Shown piece after piece: positions 31,606 through 42,053 of a DNA stretch of 64,000 bases. Made by a program: the position numbers and the translations under genes. Positions within the stretch are counted from its first letter, which is position 1, and every line of letters begins with the position of its first letter. Under the pieces are notes generated by a model. That model was not told the DNA's origin, did no database searches, and worked only from the letters and a program-made list of their open reading frames with translations. Source of the stretch: Naegleria lovaniensis (taxonomy: Eukaryota > Heterolobosea > Eutetramitea > Acrasida > Naegleriidae); NCBI RefSeq assembly GCF_003324165.1, contig NW_025407829.1, positions 248,001 to 312,000 of the forward strand, read 5' to 3'.

Positions 31606-32478
31606 TTTCTATTTTTGAAATTTTTGATTACCACACAGAATATTGTTTCAATGATGATGGAACGGTAATAATGATGATGGAAAGATGATTAATAATCAAT
31701 GGATGAATCGGATTGATATTAATACAAGTAATATTACACAATATAAATTACAAATAAATGGAACAAGGGATTTCACGAGAGCAAGAGGAATGATGTTTTT
31801 TTTGGAATTGTAAATTTTGCAAATTAATACAACCATACGGTGCAGTAACAATCCAACGTTGAGAATGAAGGATCATAGAGTATACACAGTATTGAATATT
31901 ATGATTCAATCAACGTGAGGGAGTTGATGGATGAAACAACACCCAATCACCAAATAGGATACAATGACCATCATCGTGATATCCATTGTCCAAATCCATT
32001 GATCAAGATGCAAGATAAGAATGAGAGAAGGAACTGTGCACAACCAACACCTACCTTTTCCTTGTTTTTCAATACAACACTCAAACGTATGTTTTCAAAA
32101 CCAAAGCTCTCTCTCTCTACAACAAGGGACACAAGGAGATTTTTTTTGTGTGAATTTTTGTGTTCGACAAACCCGATCGGGTAATGATGGCTGATTGAGT
32201 TTGGAAATTTTTCCTCAGGGAATTTGCACAACAGCATTTGACCATGTTGCGATATTAAGAAATTTCCGGTTTTATGACAAGTCTATGGGACTTGCAAATG
32301 ATGATGCAGAGAGTGGTTTTTGATTGACCACACTGAATAATACTTTCCAAAATGAATAACTATGTGTGAATGCATTTGGTGCGATATTGTAGAAAACACT
32401 CAGTTTCATCAAAGATTCTCTTCTGCCCATACATTAAAAATTTTCATTATTTTCATTGAATCCAACATGGTTGTCACC
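31606..32478. other. Intergenic, no gene seen
   Basis: 873 bp between the start of the aspartate/glutamate carrier and the stop of the kinase. Short frames on both strands (for example 31915-32184 plus and 31971-32237 minus) lack coding character. A (CT)n tract is at about 32105. The first part should be the carrier promoter. Confidence 0.4.
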
Positions 32479-34346
32479 TTAATTCTTTCGAGATGGTGTT
32501 GTTGAAGATTCTCTTTTCGTGTAACATTTGGCAATATACTCGGATTTAATCCATGAACGAAGAGAGAATGATTCATGAGTCTTGATGAAAGGATGTTTGA
32601 GAATGGTACCATTGATGTCAGGTCGTTCTCCGAGGTCTTTGTACTTGAGTAGACAAGTTTCCACAAATGAACAAAGTTCAAGACTGGCATGATTCGCCTG
32701 AAGCTTACTCAAACATTGTTCACAAATTTCTTCTCGAGTCATGGAACCAAGAGTAAATATATTTGCGTTGGGTAAAGGATATCTATAATGCCCAATAGAG
32801 AATACATGATGAAAGATGTCAACAGAAATTGTTGTGTGTAACAACACTACTACTACGTACTCGCCAAGAAAGAGCTCAACAGTGATAATACCAATAGACC
32901 AAATATCGCTGTTATAGCTATATGCTGTGATTGTAGGATGGGAAATTGATTCAGGAAATGAACAGACATATTCAAAAACTAACCTTCATTGTTCAATCGC
33001 TCTGGGCTCATGTACGTGACACTTCCAGTAAATGTTTGCCATATGGTGAGAGAGTGTTCGTGAGAGGAATCTTTCTTTGAGTTACTCATTCCCATTTCTT
33101 GTTCCTTAATTCCTACCAATCCAAAGTCTGATATTTTCACATAACCCTTGTCATCTAAAAGTTGTTTCCAAAATTATATTAAAATTATTAAATATTTTCT
33201 AAATACATACCCAATAAAATGTTTGCAGGTTTCTGTTGAGGAAAGACGATGAACTAAATTGCTTGTTCTAAACCAATACTTACTAAATCTCTGTGTAAAA
33301 TATGCTTTTTTACATGTAGATAAAGCAGACCCTTGAGTGTCTTGCTAATAATCACGCTGATTACAGCCTCAGGAATTGAGTATGGCTTCTTTTCAACAGT
33401 GTCCAGATAATTTTTGTAACGTGTATATAATTTTTGAAGTGATCCTAGAGACATGAAATCCAAAATCCTAACCAATACAAATTTTCATTTCACAAAACAT
33501 TATTTTCATCAAAATACTTACACTACTCAGTGTGATTGTAATATTATTAATTAATGTCTTAATTCCTTACTTACTATAATATGTACACTCTTTATAATAA
33601 CATTCATGCAACTTAATGAGATATGGAGAGTCGCATTCAAAAATTGTTTTCACTTCTTTAAAAATCAAATCTAGCTGTTTTTGTGACGTGTCTGTCACAC
33701 GTTTTTCAGCAAAATAGAGTTTTTCATTTGTTTGTGGATTAGAAATAGCAACTCTAAATACTACTCCAAAAGATCCATTTCCAAGTTCTTTCATTGGATA
33801 TTTATGAAAGTCATCCACGGAAGTTATTTTAAAGTTGAGAGGAAAATTATTATGTGAGGATGATGAGACATGTTGGTCATTCGACGAGTTTTGCTTTTGT
33901 TGTGACTGGTAAAAAGTTCTATGTTCCAACACACTCATTCCTTTGATTTTAATCCCCTCTTCCGTAATTTTAAAATCAGCCCCATAACGAGGTGATTTAA
34001 TTTGAAGTAATCGTTTGCTGTATGAATCAATGGATGATGAAGATGCCGAGTCAGATCCCGAAAACCATGATTGACTACTGCCCCCACTTAGAGATGTAAT
34101 ATTTAATTTTATATTTCTAGGGCCTACTTTTTGTTCAGCAGTTTGAGAACCTTCGGTCCCTTCTTCATCCGTTCGTAGTGCATCATTTAATATGTCAAAT
34201 GCCAGCCGAGTTGGTTTAGTTGAATGAAGGGATGGTTTTGCATCATCTCCACCACTCGAGGATGACTGGTGGTCCTGTTTTTCTCCCTCGGAGCCATTGA
34301 TGATTGTTTGGTTGACCTGTTGCTGGTGGTGACCACGAAGAGACAT
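32479..34346 (-). CDS. MAP2K-like (STE7-type) protein kinase
   Basis: Six exons: 34346-33571, 33467-33284, 33232-33211 (22 nt), 33154-32984, 32924-32861, 32782-32479, giving 506 aa. The last intron (32783-32860, 78 nt) is a stopless multiple of three. Removing it gives FLGEYPLPNANIF, the normal kinase spacing. A 175-residue Ser-rich tail precedes the kinase domain: KELGNGSFGVVFRV (P-loop), FAEKRV (catalytic Lys), ILDFMSLGSL (hinge), HRDL joined to KPANILL through the 22-nt exon, SDFG, and TFTGSVTYMSPERL, where SPER is typical of MAP kinase kinases. The activation loop is about 20 residues longer than usual. Probably a middle-tier kinase in a MAPK cascade; the partner is unknown. Confidence 0.85.
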
Positions 34347-34510
34347 TTTTTAATGATTAGGAATTAAAAAAGGCGTGATTGATTTCGAACTAACTTGACA
34401 GTAATAAATTTTACTTTCAATTGGATTGCAATTCTGGGCTGCCTGTATCGTTCATCATTAAAAAAAAATAATTGAAAGATTGGTACAAAAGATTTTGTGT
34501 CCTCCTCAAC

Positions 34511-35188
34511 ATGAAAGCCTTAAGTGTTTGCTTTTTGAGTTGTTTCGTTATTGTTCTACATTTATATTGGAAATCATGTACGATACATGCTGCAGATGTA
34601 AGTACACCATAGCTTTACATTAAGGACGAATAATGTATTCCGATGATCTTAACCGATATGATTAAAAACTGCTAGTTCTCGACTATAATTTCAGATCTTC
34701 AAGACTCTATTCTTCAGTACAACATCGCTCCAACATTAACGTTCACAACTGTTGAATCAACTCAAAATTTAACCAGCTCGTCTGTGGTGGAGAATACTCG
34801 ACTGCAATTTGCTCGAGGAGTCGCAAAGCTCTCCATGTTCCTGGAGCATAAGATGAGATGTAATTGTAGAATGCACAAAACAATTTTCGAACAAAAGCAA
34901 TGTATTGATAACTATTCACATTATGATATCTTTCTTACAAAAGTCAAATGTGAAACATGTTTAGGAGCAGCGTCCTATTTGAAAGCACTACGTTCATTAG
35001 ACGAGAACAAGACGTGTGTGGCAGCAATGAATTCTGTGTGCTACCCTTTCCGTGACAACCTTAGCTCGGTAGGGGTTGCATGCAGGCAATTCTCCTCAAA
35101 GTTTTGTGGAATTCCAATGATTGAAAGTATTGTCGATGTAAGCTCGACGCCAACAGACGTTTGTGTTGGCCAATCCTTTTGCAAATAA
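34511..35188 (+). CDS. Secreted cysteine-rich protein, family unknown
   Basis: Two exons, 34511-34597 and 34676-35188, give 199 aa. The first exon encodes a signal peptide (ALSVCFLSCFVIVLHLY core). I chose the acceptor at CTGCTAG before 34676 because it keeps the frame; a more 3' TTTCAG does not. The mature part has about a dozen Cys in pairs (CNC, CETC, VC..AC, FC, SFCK), suggesting a disulphide-stabilised secreted domain, with one N-glycosylation sequon near the start. No known fold is recognised. It lies upstream of, and on the same strand as, the M1 aminopeptidase. Confidence 0.7.
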
Positions 35189-35252
35189 TGTACAAATACT
35201 CTTATCTTTGGCGAAACAAGTTGGTTTCATCGGAATTCAGATTAATTAAAAA

Positions 35253-38165
35253 ATGTGCCATCTTCATTCTGTGGAGTCTTCTTCACGTTCTGCAAATGCA
35301 GCTTGCAGCACATCCGATCGAGTATTGTTGCCCACCGATGTTCGTCCAATCACTTACCGATTGACATTGAATCCAGATCTTGAAAAGTTTGTATTCACTG
35401 TGGATGAGCAAGTTGATTTGAAGATACAAAAAGATCCATCTTCCATCACCAAGATCGTAGCAAACAGCAAGGAAGTAGTTGTTCATGAAGCTTCTCTTTC
35501 TATTGGAGAAACCAAACTCGAGTTTAAGAGCATTACATACGATGAAGCAAATGATTATGTAATTTTTGAATTGGACAATACCAATACTGCGTTTTCTTCT
35601 CTCAAAATTGATGATATTGTCACACTCAATATTAAATCCACTGGTGAATTGAACGACAAACTTGTAGGATTCTATCGTAGCAAGTACTACAAGGATGGCG
35701 TTGAAAAGTATGGCTGTTGCACACAATTCGAAGCAGTTGACGCTCGTCGATGCTTTGTGTGTTGGGACGAACCATCTTTGAAAGCTGTGTTTGAGGTAAC
35801 TCTGATTGCTCCAAAAACCTATGTGGCACTCTCCAACATGCATTGTATTGAGGAGAGAGATCATAATCAAGATCAAAAGCTTTGCAAATTTGCTCCAACT
35901 CCAATCATGTCTACTTATTTATTAGCATTTGTTGTCTATGAATTTGATTACGTAGAAATGATTGCAACAGAAACTCATAATAAGATTCCTGTGCGAGTTT
36001 ATACTCCTGTAGGTAAAAAAGAGCAAGGAGAGTTTGCATTGCAAGTTGCTGCAAAAGTGTTGGCTCTTTATGAAAAATACTTTGAAATTCCTTATCCATT
36101 AACAAAATTAGACATGGCAGGAGTTTCATTAGCAGCAGGAGCAATGGTAAGTACATGGCATTTGTTCTCTTGCTTCTACGTTATGGAATATGTGATGATC
36201 TTGTTGAAATGATAGGAAAACTATGGTTTGGTTCTGTACAGAGAAAATGCAATCTATGTCGATCCAAAGAATACCTCTTCAAGCGTCAAACAATATGTTG
36301 CAATTGTAGTAGCCCATGAGCTGTCTCATCAATGGTTTGGAAATTTGGTTACCATGGCTTGGTAGGTTTTGAAAATATTTTGTGTACAATGTTAAATGGA
36401 TGAACATTAACTAATATTAAGGTGGAACTCACTCTTCCTGAATGAGGCATACGCCACTTGGTGTGAATATTATGCAACAAATCAAATGTTCCCTGAATGG
36501 TTGGTTTGGGAACAATTTGTGCATGATGATTTCTTTAAAGCCATGTCATTGGACTCTTTAAAGTCAAGGTATGTATGAATGGTTGAACATTTCGAAATAA
36601 CATGGCATCAGCCATCCTGTTGAAGTACCTGTAAGAGTTGCTGCAGAAATTGATGAGATCTTTGACGCCATTTCTTATTCCAAAGGTTCGTAGAAGTAAC
36701 AATTGTCTTTTGAATTTTCACAAAAAAACTTGTAGGATGTTGTGTGGTAAGAATGTTAATTAACTTTTTAGGAGAAGAAAACTTTAGAAAAGGAATGGTT
36801 CATTATTTGAACAAGTATAGCTATGCGAATGCAGACACGGTTGATTTGTGGGATGCTCTCACACAAGCAACTGGTATTGATGTAACTTCATTGATGGAAT
36901 CATGGGTCCTCAAAATTGGATTCCCTGTCATCAGTGTGACTGAAAAGATCAATGGCAATGACAAGGTGCTCACCTTGAGACAAGATCGATTTTTGGAAGA
37001 GAGTGGTATTGACGCTTCTGACACTACCATTTGGTCCATTCCTGTATCCTATATTGTCTGTTCAGAAGATGACAAAATCACAGAGAATCAATTCTTAATG
37101 AAAGAAAAGGAAACAACACTCACCATTCCTTCCAGCACCAAATGGATCAAATTCAACAAAGATCAAACTGCTTTCTTCAGACTGAATTATCAAAGTGAGA
37201 ATTATTATTCAAGTTTAGTAGAACCTATTCGAAACAAGAAACTCTCAGCCATTGATCGAATGTCAGTCATTGAGGATGCTTGTACCTTATCCAAGAGTGG
37301 ACTTGCCTCCACAGAAGGAGTGTTCACACTCATTTCGGCCTATACCAACGAGGACAACTATACAGTGGTATCAAGTTTGGCCACTTGTTTTGCCACTCTT
37401 TTTAATATTTACAAGCATGAAGAGAACATTGTTGAGAAATTTAACAAGCTTGCCATTTCCACATTTTCAGGAATTGCATCCAAGTTAGGATGGACACCAA
37501 AAGAAAATGAAAGCCATTTGGATTCCATGCTGAGACCAATCGTTCTTAATGCTCTTATCAAGTATGGAGACAAGACCACCATTGAAAAGGCCACTTGTTT
37601 GTTTGATCAATATAGAAATGATCCAAACTCTGTCATTGCTGATTTGAGAGGTGTTGCCTATCATGCAGCCTCAAAGTATGGAGGTCAAGAGAGATACAAT
37701 CAATTACTTGATATCATCCAAAAAACTGAATTATTTGAAGAGAAAATTAGAGTGTTTCGTGCTCTTGGAGCATCGAGCGACAACTCTCTCATCTCCAAAA
37801 CCCTTGGAATGGTTCTTGATGGTTCTGTTCGTTCTCAAGATGTTATTTATTTACTTTCTGGAGTCTCTACCAATCCAAAAGCCACAACTCTTGCTTGGAA
37901 ATTCTTAATTGATCATTTTGAAGCAATCAAACAAAAGTTTGAAGGATCTTTCTTACCTGGAAGAATTGTGAAAATGTGTACAGAGACTGTCACTGATCCA
38001 AAGGATGTTGAAACCTTGAAAACAACACTTGAACCACTCAAGTTTAAGGGAATTGAAAGATCAGTAGATCAGTCTATGGAGGCCATTTCTATTAACAGCC
38101 AATGGTTACAACGTTCTAAGGATTCTGTATTGAAATGGCTCAATACCAATGTTCAAAATCAGTAA
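35253..38165 (+). CDS. M1-family zinc aminopeptidase (puromycin-sensitive type)
   Basis: Five exons: 35253-36146, 36216-36361, 36422-36568, 36612-36685, 36736-38165, with introns of 69, 60, 43 and 50 nt, giving 896 aa. The N-terminal domain begins [17 protein letters not shown]. The exopeptidase motif is GAMENYGL (about residues 296-301), split by intron 1 between Met and Glu. The zinc site is [14 protein letters not shown] (His332, His336) with Glu355 in NEAYATW, 18 residues after the second His. The ERAP1-like C-terminal helical domain completes the usual length. M1 enzymes remove N-terminal residues from peptides. There is no convincing signal peptide, so a cytosolic role is likely. Confidence 0.93.
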
Positions 38166-38179
38166 TTCAGTAATCATCA

Positions 38180-38728
38180 ATGATGAATGAATTGGATCCA
38201 CAAGATCGAGAGTGCAATTTCAACATGATGGTTTCATTCTCTTCACAAATAAAAAAAATGTTGGATCTCAATGATATGGATTGCATTCTTCCGAAATTAT
38301 ATTTGGGAAACGAGCTTGCTTCACAAGACATTGCCATGCTCTCTGAATTTTCCATAACTCATATTCTTCAAATCAAGGACACACGGCAGCAACAGACTCA
38401 ACAAACGTCATCGGAATGCAACAATATTCAATACATGACCATTTATTTGGATGACAATTCAGACGAAGACATTTTGTCACACATCCCAAAGTGTGTTGAA
38501 TTTATTTCTCAAATTATGGAGAGTGGAAAGGGATCTATACTGGTGCATTGCACGATGGGTATTTCCAGATCTGCATCCATAGTGTGTGCCTTTTTGATGA
38601 GACATTTGAATATTTCTGCTGATCATGCATTGAACATGATTCGAAAGGTTCGTCCAATGGTTCAACCCAATCAAGGATTTTTAAAAGCTCTTCAAGAATA
38701 TGAGCAATTATTGTTGAGAAATAACTAA
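38180..38728 (+). CDS. Dual-specificity protein phosphatase
   Basis: Single exon, 182 aa. The catalytic signature HCTMGISRSAS (Cys-x5-Arg) follows a strand GSILVHC. Upstream, ILPKLYLGNELASQD is the usual entry to a DUSP domain, and downstream MIRKVRPMVQPNQGFLKAL is its typical final helix region. The general-acid Asp is probably in YLDDNSDEDI. It would remove phosphate from Tyr and Ser/Thr, possibly of MAP kinases. The first ATG is 14 bp after the aminopeptidase stop. Later in-frame Met codons (38225 or 38258) could be the true start, but the domain begins soon after, so promoter elements must lie inside the upstream gene. Confidence 0.88.
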   Translation: MMNELDPQDRECNFNMMVSFSSQIKKMLDLNDMDCILPKLYLGNELASQDIAMLSEFSITHILQIKDTRQQQTQQTSSECNNIQYMTIYLDDNSDEDILSHIPKCVEFISQIMESGKGSILVHCTMGISRSASIVCAFLMRHLNISADHALNMIRKVRPMVQPNQGFLKALQEYEQLLLRNN

Positions 38729-39380
38729 AATCATATTGGTTTCAAACAAATTAAGGGTGGCGTTTGGACAAGAGGTTTTAAGGTATAGAATGATTAATAA
38801 ATTTCTCTTAATAGATAAAAAAGGAACCAATCTGCATGTTCACCTGTTCCCCATTCGCAATCCATGGCAAGGAAAGGAATGCAGCAATCATCTATGAACG
38901 AGGAAACCTGAATCAACATGTCTCCAGTTCGATATCATGCTCAGAACAAGTGACTACAGAGTCGTCATCTTGGTTAACCTCAAAGGTCAGATTGACTCAA
39001 AAGTCGAGTTTAAGTAATCCTACAGAAAAGATCCTGTAGAAGTACAGTCAATGGTTTTTTCAAATCTTGAACGAGCACAAGTAGATAAGAGTTTCAAATT
39101 TGATCATTCTCGAGTGGATGAATTATGGTTGATTGAACCCCTAAGGGTGAATTTCGAGAGGTGCAAAAAATTGTTGAAGTTTGTCTGACAAGTCCCTCAA
39201 CAAGATTTCATCAGGACAGGACAAACAAAATTCAATTAGAACATTCAATGTTGATTGATGAATAGATGCAACCAAGGGAATGTACTCATGGATGAATAGA
39301 AGAGTACAAAAGTCTACCGTTCTAATTTGAAAACTATTCAAGAAAAAAATTGAAAAATATCAACACTCTTCTTGCTCATC
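38729..39380. other. Intergenic, no gene seen
   Basis: 652 bp. Two short frames (38836-39039 plus, 39141-39341 minus) have no recognisable features. The region should contain the DUSP 3' end and the SHQ1 promoter. Confidence 0.4.
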
Positions 39381-40898
39381 ATGATCACTCCGAAATTTGA
39401 ATGTACCCAAAATGATGAATTTGTTACCGTCGTCATTTACATTCCTCATGTCAAAATGACTGAAATGGAATATAGCATTGATAACACCACTCTTGATGAT
39501 CCTAATCATGATCACACCAAGTCACTACTCCGATTTTATGTCAAGCCATATTTCTTACGATTACATTTTGCACAAGAATTGAATGATACTGGAGAATTTG
39601 ATTTGGCAAAATATGATCCCGATAACGAAAGAGTAATTATTCAATTACCTAAAAAGAATCGTGGAGAATTTTTTGAAAATCTTTCAATGATTACATGGTT
39701 ATTAGGAGCAAATAGAAATATCGGATCATCAGAAGGAAGAGTGTCATCCTCGAGTCTATTCATAGGAGATCATGAACATGTTGGTGCATCTTCGGCATTG
39801 CCTTCTCAAAAAGCTCCATTGATTGAAGTAGTGGAAAGTTCCAATCACTTAATGGAAGATCAAGAAGAAGAACATGACGATGAAACACATGGCATGTTTG
39901 ATGAAAATGCTAGCGCTGAAGATTGGCAACAACAGCTGCCAGATCAAAAGAGTGCTTCCGAACTCATGAAAGAAGAATTAGGAATTTCTAAAATTTATTA
40001 TGGATTTAACAAACAATTTACAGACGTTTTCACAAAATTTTCACAAGATTATATTAATGAAATTATTGATGTACCCTTGAATCCAGAAGTAATTCCATTT
40101 GAGGAACGAAAGAAAATTAGAATTTTAAATGAAGTTGAAGAGTTTGATCCTGAACATTATTTGGTTGATTACATCAACAAGGATAGAGACATCAAAATGG
40201 TATTTGATTTCAAACCACTCTTTCTTTCGACTCCACAACCCTTCCAATGGACAGACAAGGAGCAAGAAGCCCTTCGATCGTTACCAAAGAAGGAATTTTT
40301 AATATCGAATGAGATTGCTGTGTATTGTGGTCTTGTTGATTTATTATGCTCATTCTCTTACAATCATAGAAGCTTTATGGGTGAGAATAATTCAGAAAGT
40401 GCATGGACCATCTGCAAAATGAGTTCACAATTGTCATGGCTTGAAGAATTGAATAATCTCAAAGAAACACTTGAGATATTCATCAGTCGAACATGTGTCT
40501 ATGCATTATACAGAAACTTTGATCTATGTATTCAATGCATCAAAGATGTTTCTCAATTATTATCATTAGGAAAGGAATATGTGTTACGTGCCTTGTTAGA
40601 AATTAAGGACATTCTTGCTCACACTCATGACAAGTATCTGTTGAATAAGATCTATGTCGATAATTATTGTATTTGGATTCAAGGAGTCTCCAATCCATCT
40701 CTTCAGAATCTTGCCCATGCTCTTATGCAATTGGTTGATGAAGAATTTCTCATGAAGAGAGATGAATTTCTTATCAGTGAACAAATATCCCTGAAAAAGT
40801 TGGAAGATTATGCCGAGGAGTGCATTTCAAATTCGAATGGAAATGTGGACGATTTAGTCATGACAGAACAAGATAAGCAACGACCTCTGGCTCTCTAA
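39381..40898 (+). CDS. SHQ1: H/ACA snoRNP assembly factor SHQ1
   Basis: Single exon, 505 aa. The first ATG in frame gives MITPKFECTQNDEFVTVVIY, the start of the CS (HSP20-like) domain, followed by RFYVKPYFLRLHF and IIQLPKKNRGEFFENL. After a linker of about 80 acidic/Ser residues comes the SHQ1-specific helical domain: YGFNKQFTDVFTKFSQD, EEVEEFDPEHYLVDYIN-like sequence, LISNEIAVYCGLVDLLCSFS and SQLSWLEELNNLKETLEIF. SHQ1 holds free dyskerin/Cbf5 before it joins H/ACA RNPs that pseudouridylate rRNA. Both domains are present in the expected order and length. Confidence 0.93.
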   Translation: MITPKFECTQNDEFVTVVIYIPHVKMTEMEYSIDNTTLDDPNHDHTKSLLRFYVKPYFLRLHFAQELNDTGEFDLAKYDPDNERVIIQLPKKNRGEFFENLSMITWLLGANRNIGSSEGRVSSSSLFIGDHEHVGASSALPSQKAPLIEVVESSNHLMEDQEEEHDDETHGMFDENASAEDWQQQLPDQKSASELMKEELGISKIYYGFNKQFTDVFTKFSQDYINEIIDVPLNPEVIPFEERKKIRILNEVEEFDPEHYLVDYINKDRDIKMVFDFKPLFLSTPQPFQWTDKEQEALRSLPKKEFLISNEIAVYCGLVDLLCSFSYNHRSFMGENNSESAWTICKMSSQLSWLEELNNLKETLEIFISRTCVYALYRNFDLCIQCIKDVSQLLSLGKEYVLRALLEIKDILAHTHDKYLLNKIYVDNYCIWIQGVSNPSLQNLAHALMQLVDEEFLMKRDEFLISEQISLKKLEDYAEECISNSNGNVDDLVMTEQDKQRPLAL

Positions 40899-41192
40899 TG
40901 TTGTTGTACGTACTCACCTGGTGGACCCTAACATTGGTGTACCGCCCGAGAGAGCACACACACCCGAACATGTGAATACACTATGGATTTGGCGCCAAAT
41001 TGCAACTACAAACCGACAACAAGCTGAAAAAATTGAAAACAAACACGAGGTAACAACAGATCGCCTCATCTCATAATCCAATACACCAACAAGAACTGTG
41101 TTTTGCATCAACAATATTTATTGTAGAAATATCTCTCAATTGTTGCAGTGTCCTGTGAAAAACTGAAACCAACAACAACTTATCTCTCTTTT

Positions 41193-42020
41193 ATGATGAT
41201 CACCATGCTTGAATTAACATCTGCAAGGGCTGCTGAACCCTCTACAACACACATTGCAATTTCGGAGGTTGTCCTTTCTCCAGGTTCTGAACCTGGGGTG
41301 GAAAGCCTTGTAACCAAGGCCACATCTTCCGTGCAGCAGGAGCATCAGGTTCCAAAACAAGAACCAAAGCAAACTTCCTCTCTCAGATCAATATGTAAAT
41401 CCCTCAGTAGCAAATTAGCTAAAAACGAGTTTTCCAAACAAGAAAGTGGTCTTGTTAAAATAGTAGAGCTTATGCGATGTGACGGAATAGAACACCGGGT
41501 TCAAAATTATCAAACTCTCGACAGAGTCCGAAATCAATTATTTTCATTTCGTGTACCTTCTTCTCAAGCTCTCGTTCAAGAAATTGTTTGGAGCGACTTC
41601 TCATCCCAATATTTTAAATCTAACCCAAATAATTCTCCCCAAACCTCACAATTTAATAAGGAAGTCATCAGGCTGCTGGAGAAAGAGGAAATAGAGCTTC
41701 GTTTTAATCTTAAACTTGTCACAACTTGCAGTACGTTTAGGCCTTCCAAACAATCTTTGGAAGTACAAGAAAATTCTTGTAACGTACCACTGAAAACTAT
41801 TATTGGAGGACAATATTATGACAGCATTTATGTTTGTGATTTGAAACAATCCAGCTCTCGAACCAAAACGTTTATAATACTGGAGAGCTTGAATGTTGCA
41901 GAAAACTTTGACTGTAATCAGTCCATTCATGTTTTTAGGATTTACGGTGAAAGTCTATTTACAAGGAATGTATTTCAATCGTGCAACTTTTCAGATATTT
42001 CAATAATTGTAAATAAATAA
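41193..42020 (+). CDS. Probable secreted or membrane-linked protein, 275 aa, family unknown
   Basis: Single exon from the first in-frame ATG. The frame is open a little further (from about 41148, right after a TTGTTGCAG that could be an acceptor), so an upstream exon is possible. The N-terminus FMMITMLELTSARAAEP is weakly signal-like. Residues 20-90 are Ser/Gln/Pro-rich, and the C-terminal 170 residues look like beta-strands with several Cys (SCNVPLKTIIGGQYYDSIY, NVFQSCNFSDISIIVNK). It ends 33 bp from the stop of the convergent ankyrin gene. No family is recognised. Confidence 0.6.
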   Translation: MMITMLELTSARAAEPSTTHIAISEVVLSPGSEPGVESLVTKATSSVQQEHQVPKQEPKQTSSLRSICKSLSSKLAKNEFSKQESGLVKIVELMRCDGIEHRVQNYQTLDRVRNQLFSFRVPSSQALVQEIVWSDFSSQYFKSNPNNSPQTSQFNKEVIRLLEKEEIELRFNLKLVTTCSTFRPSKQSLEVQENSCNVPLKTIIGGQYYDSIYVCDLKQSSSRTKTFIILESLNVAENFDCNQSIHVFRIYGESLFTRNVFQSCNFSDISIIVNK

Positions 42021-42053
42021 AACTCTATGTACATTAACATTCTGATATACATG

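Noticed and set aside
20814-34346. Signalling genes as one co-regulated operon-like cluster
   Set aside because: Genes lie on both strands with long spacers and their own start contexts. Clustering may be chance.
34676-34698. The TTTCAG at 34695 as acceptor for the Cys-rich gene
   Set aside because: It gives the wrong phase with the strong GTAAGT donor, whereas the CTGCTAG acceptor before 34676 keeps the frame.
38836-39341. Two short frames between the phosphatase and SHQ1
   Set aside because: Under 70 codons, no homology pattern, no splice support.
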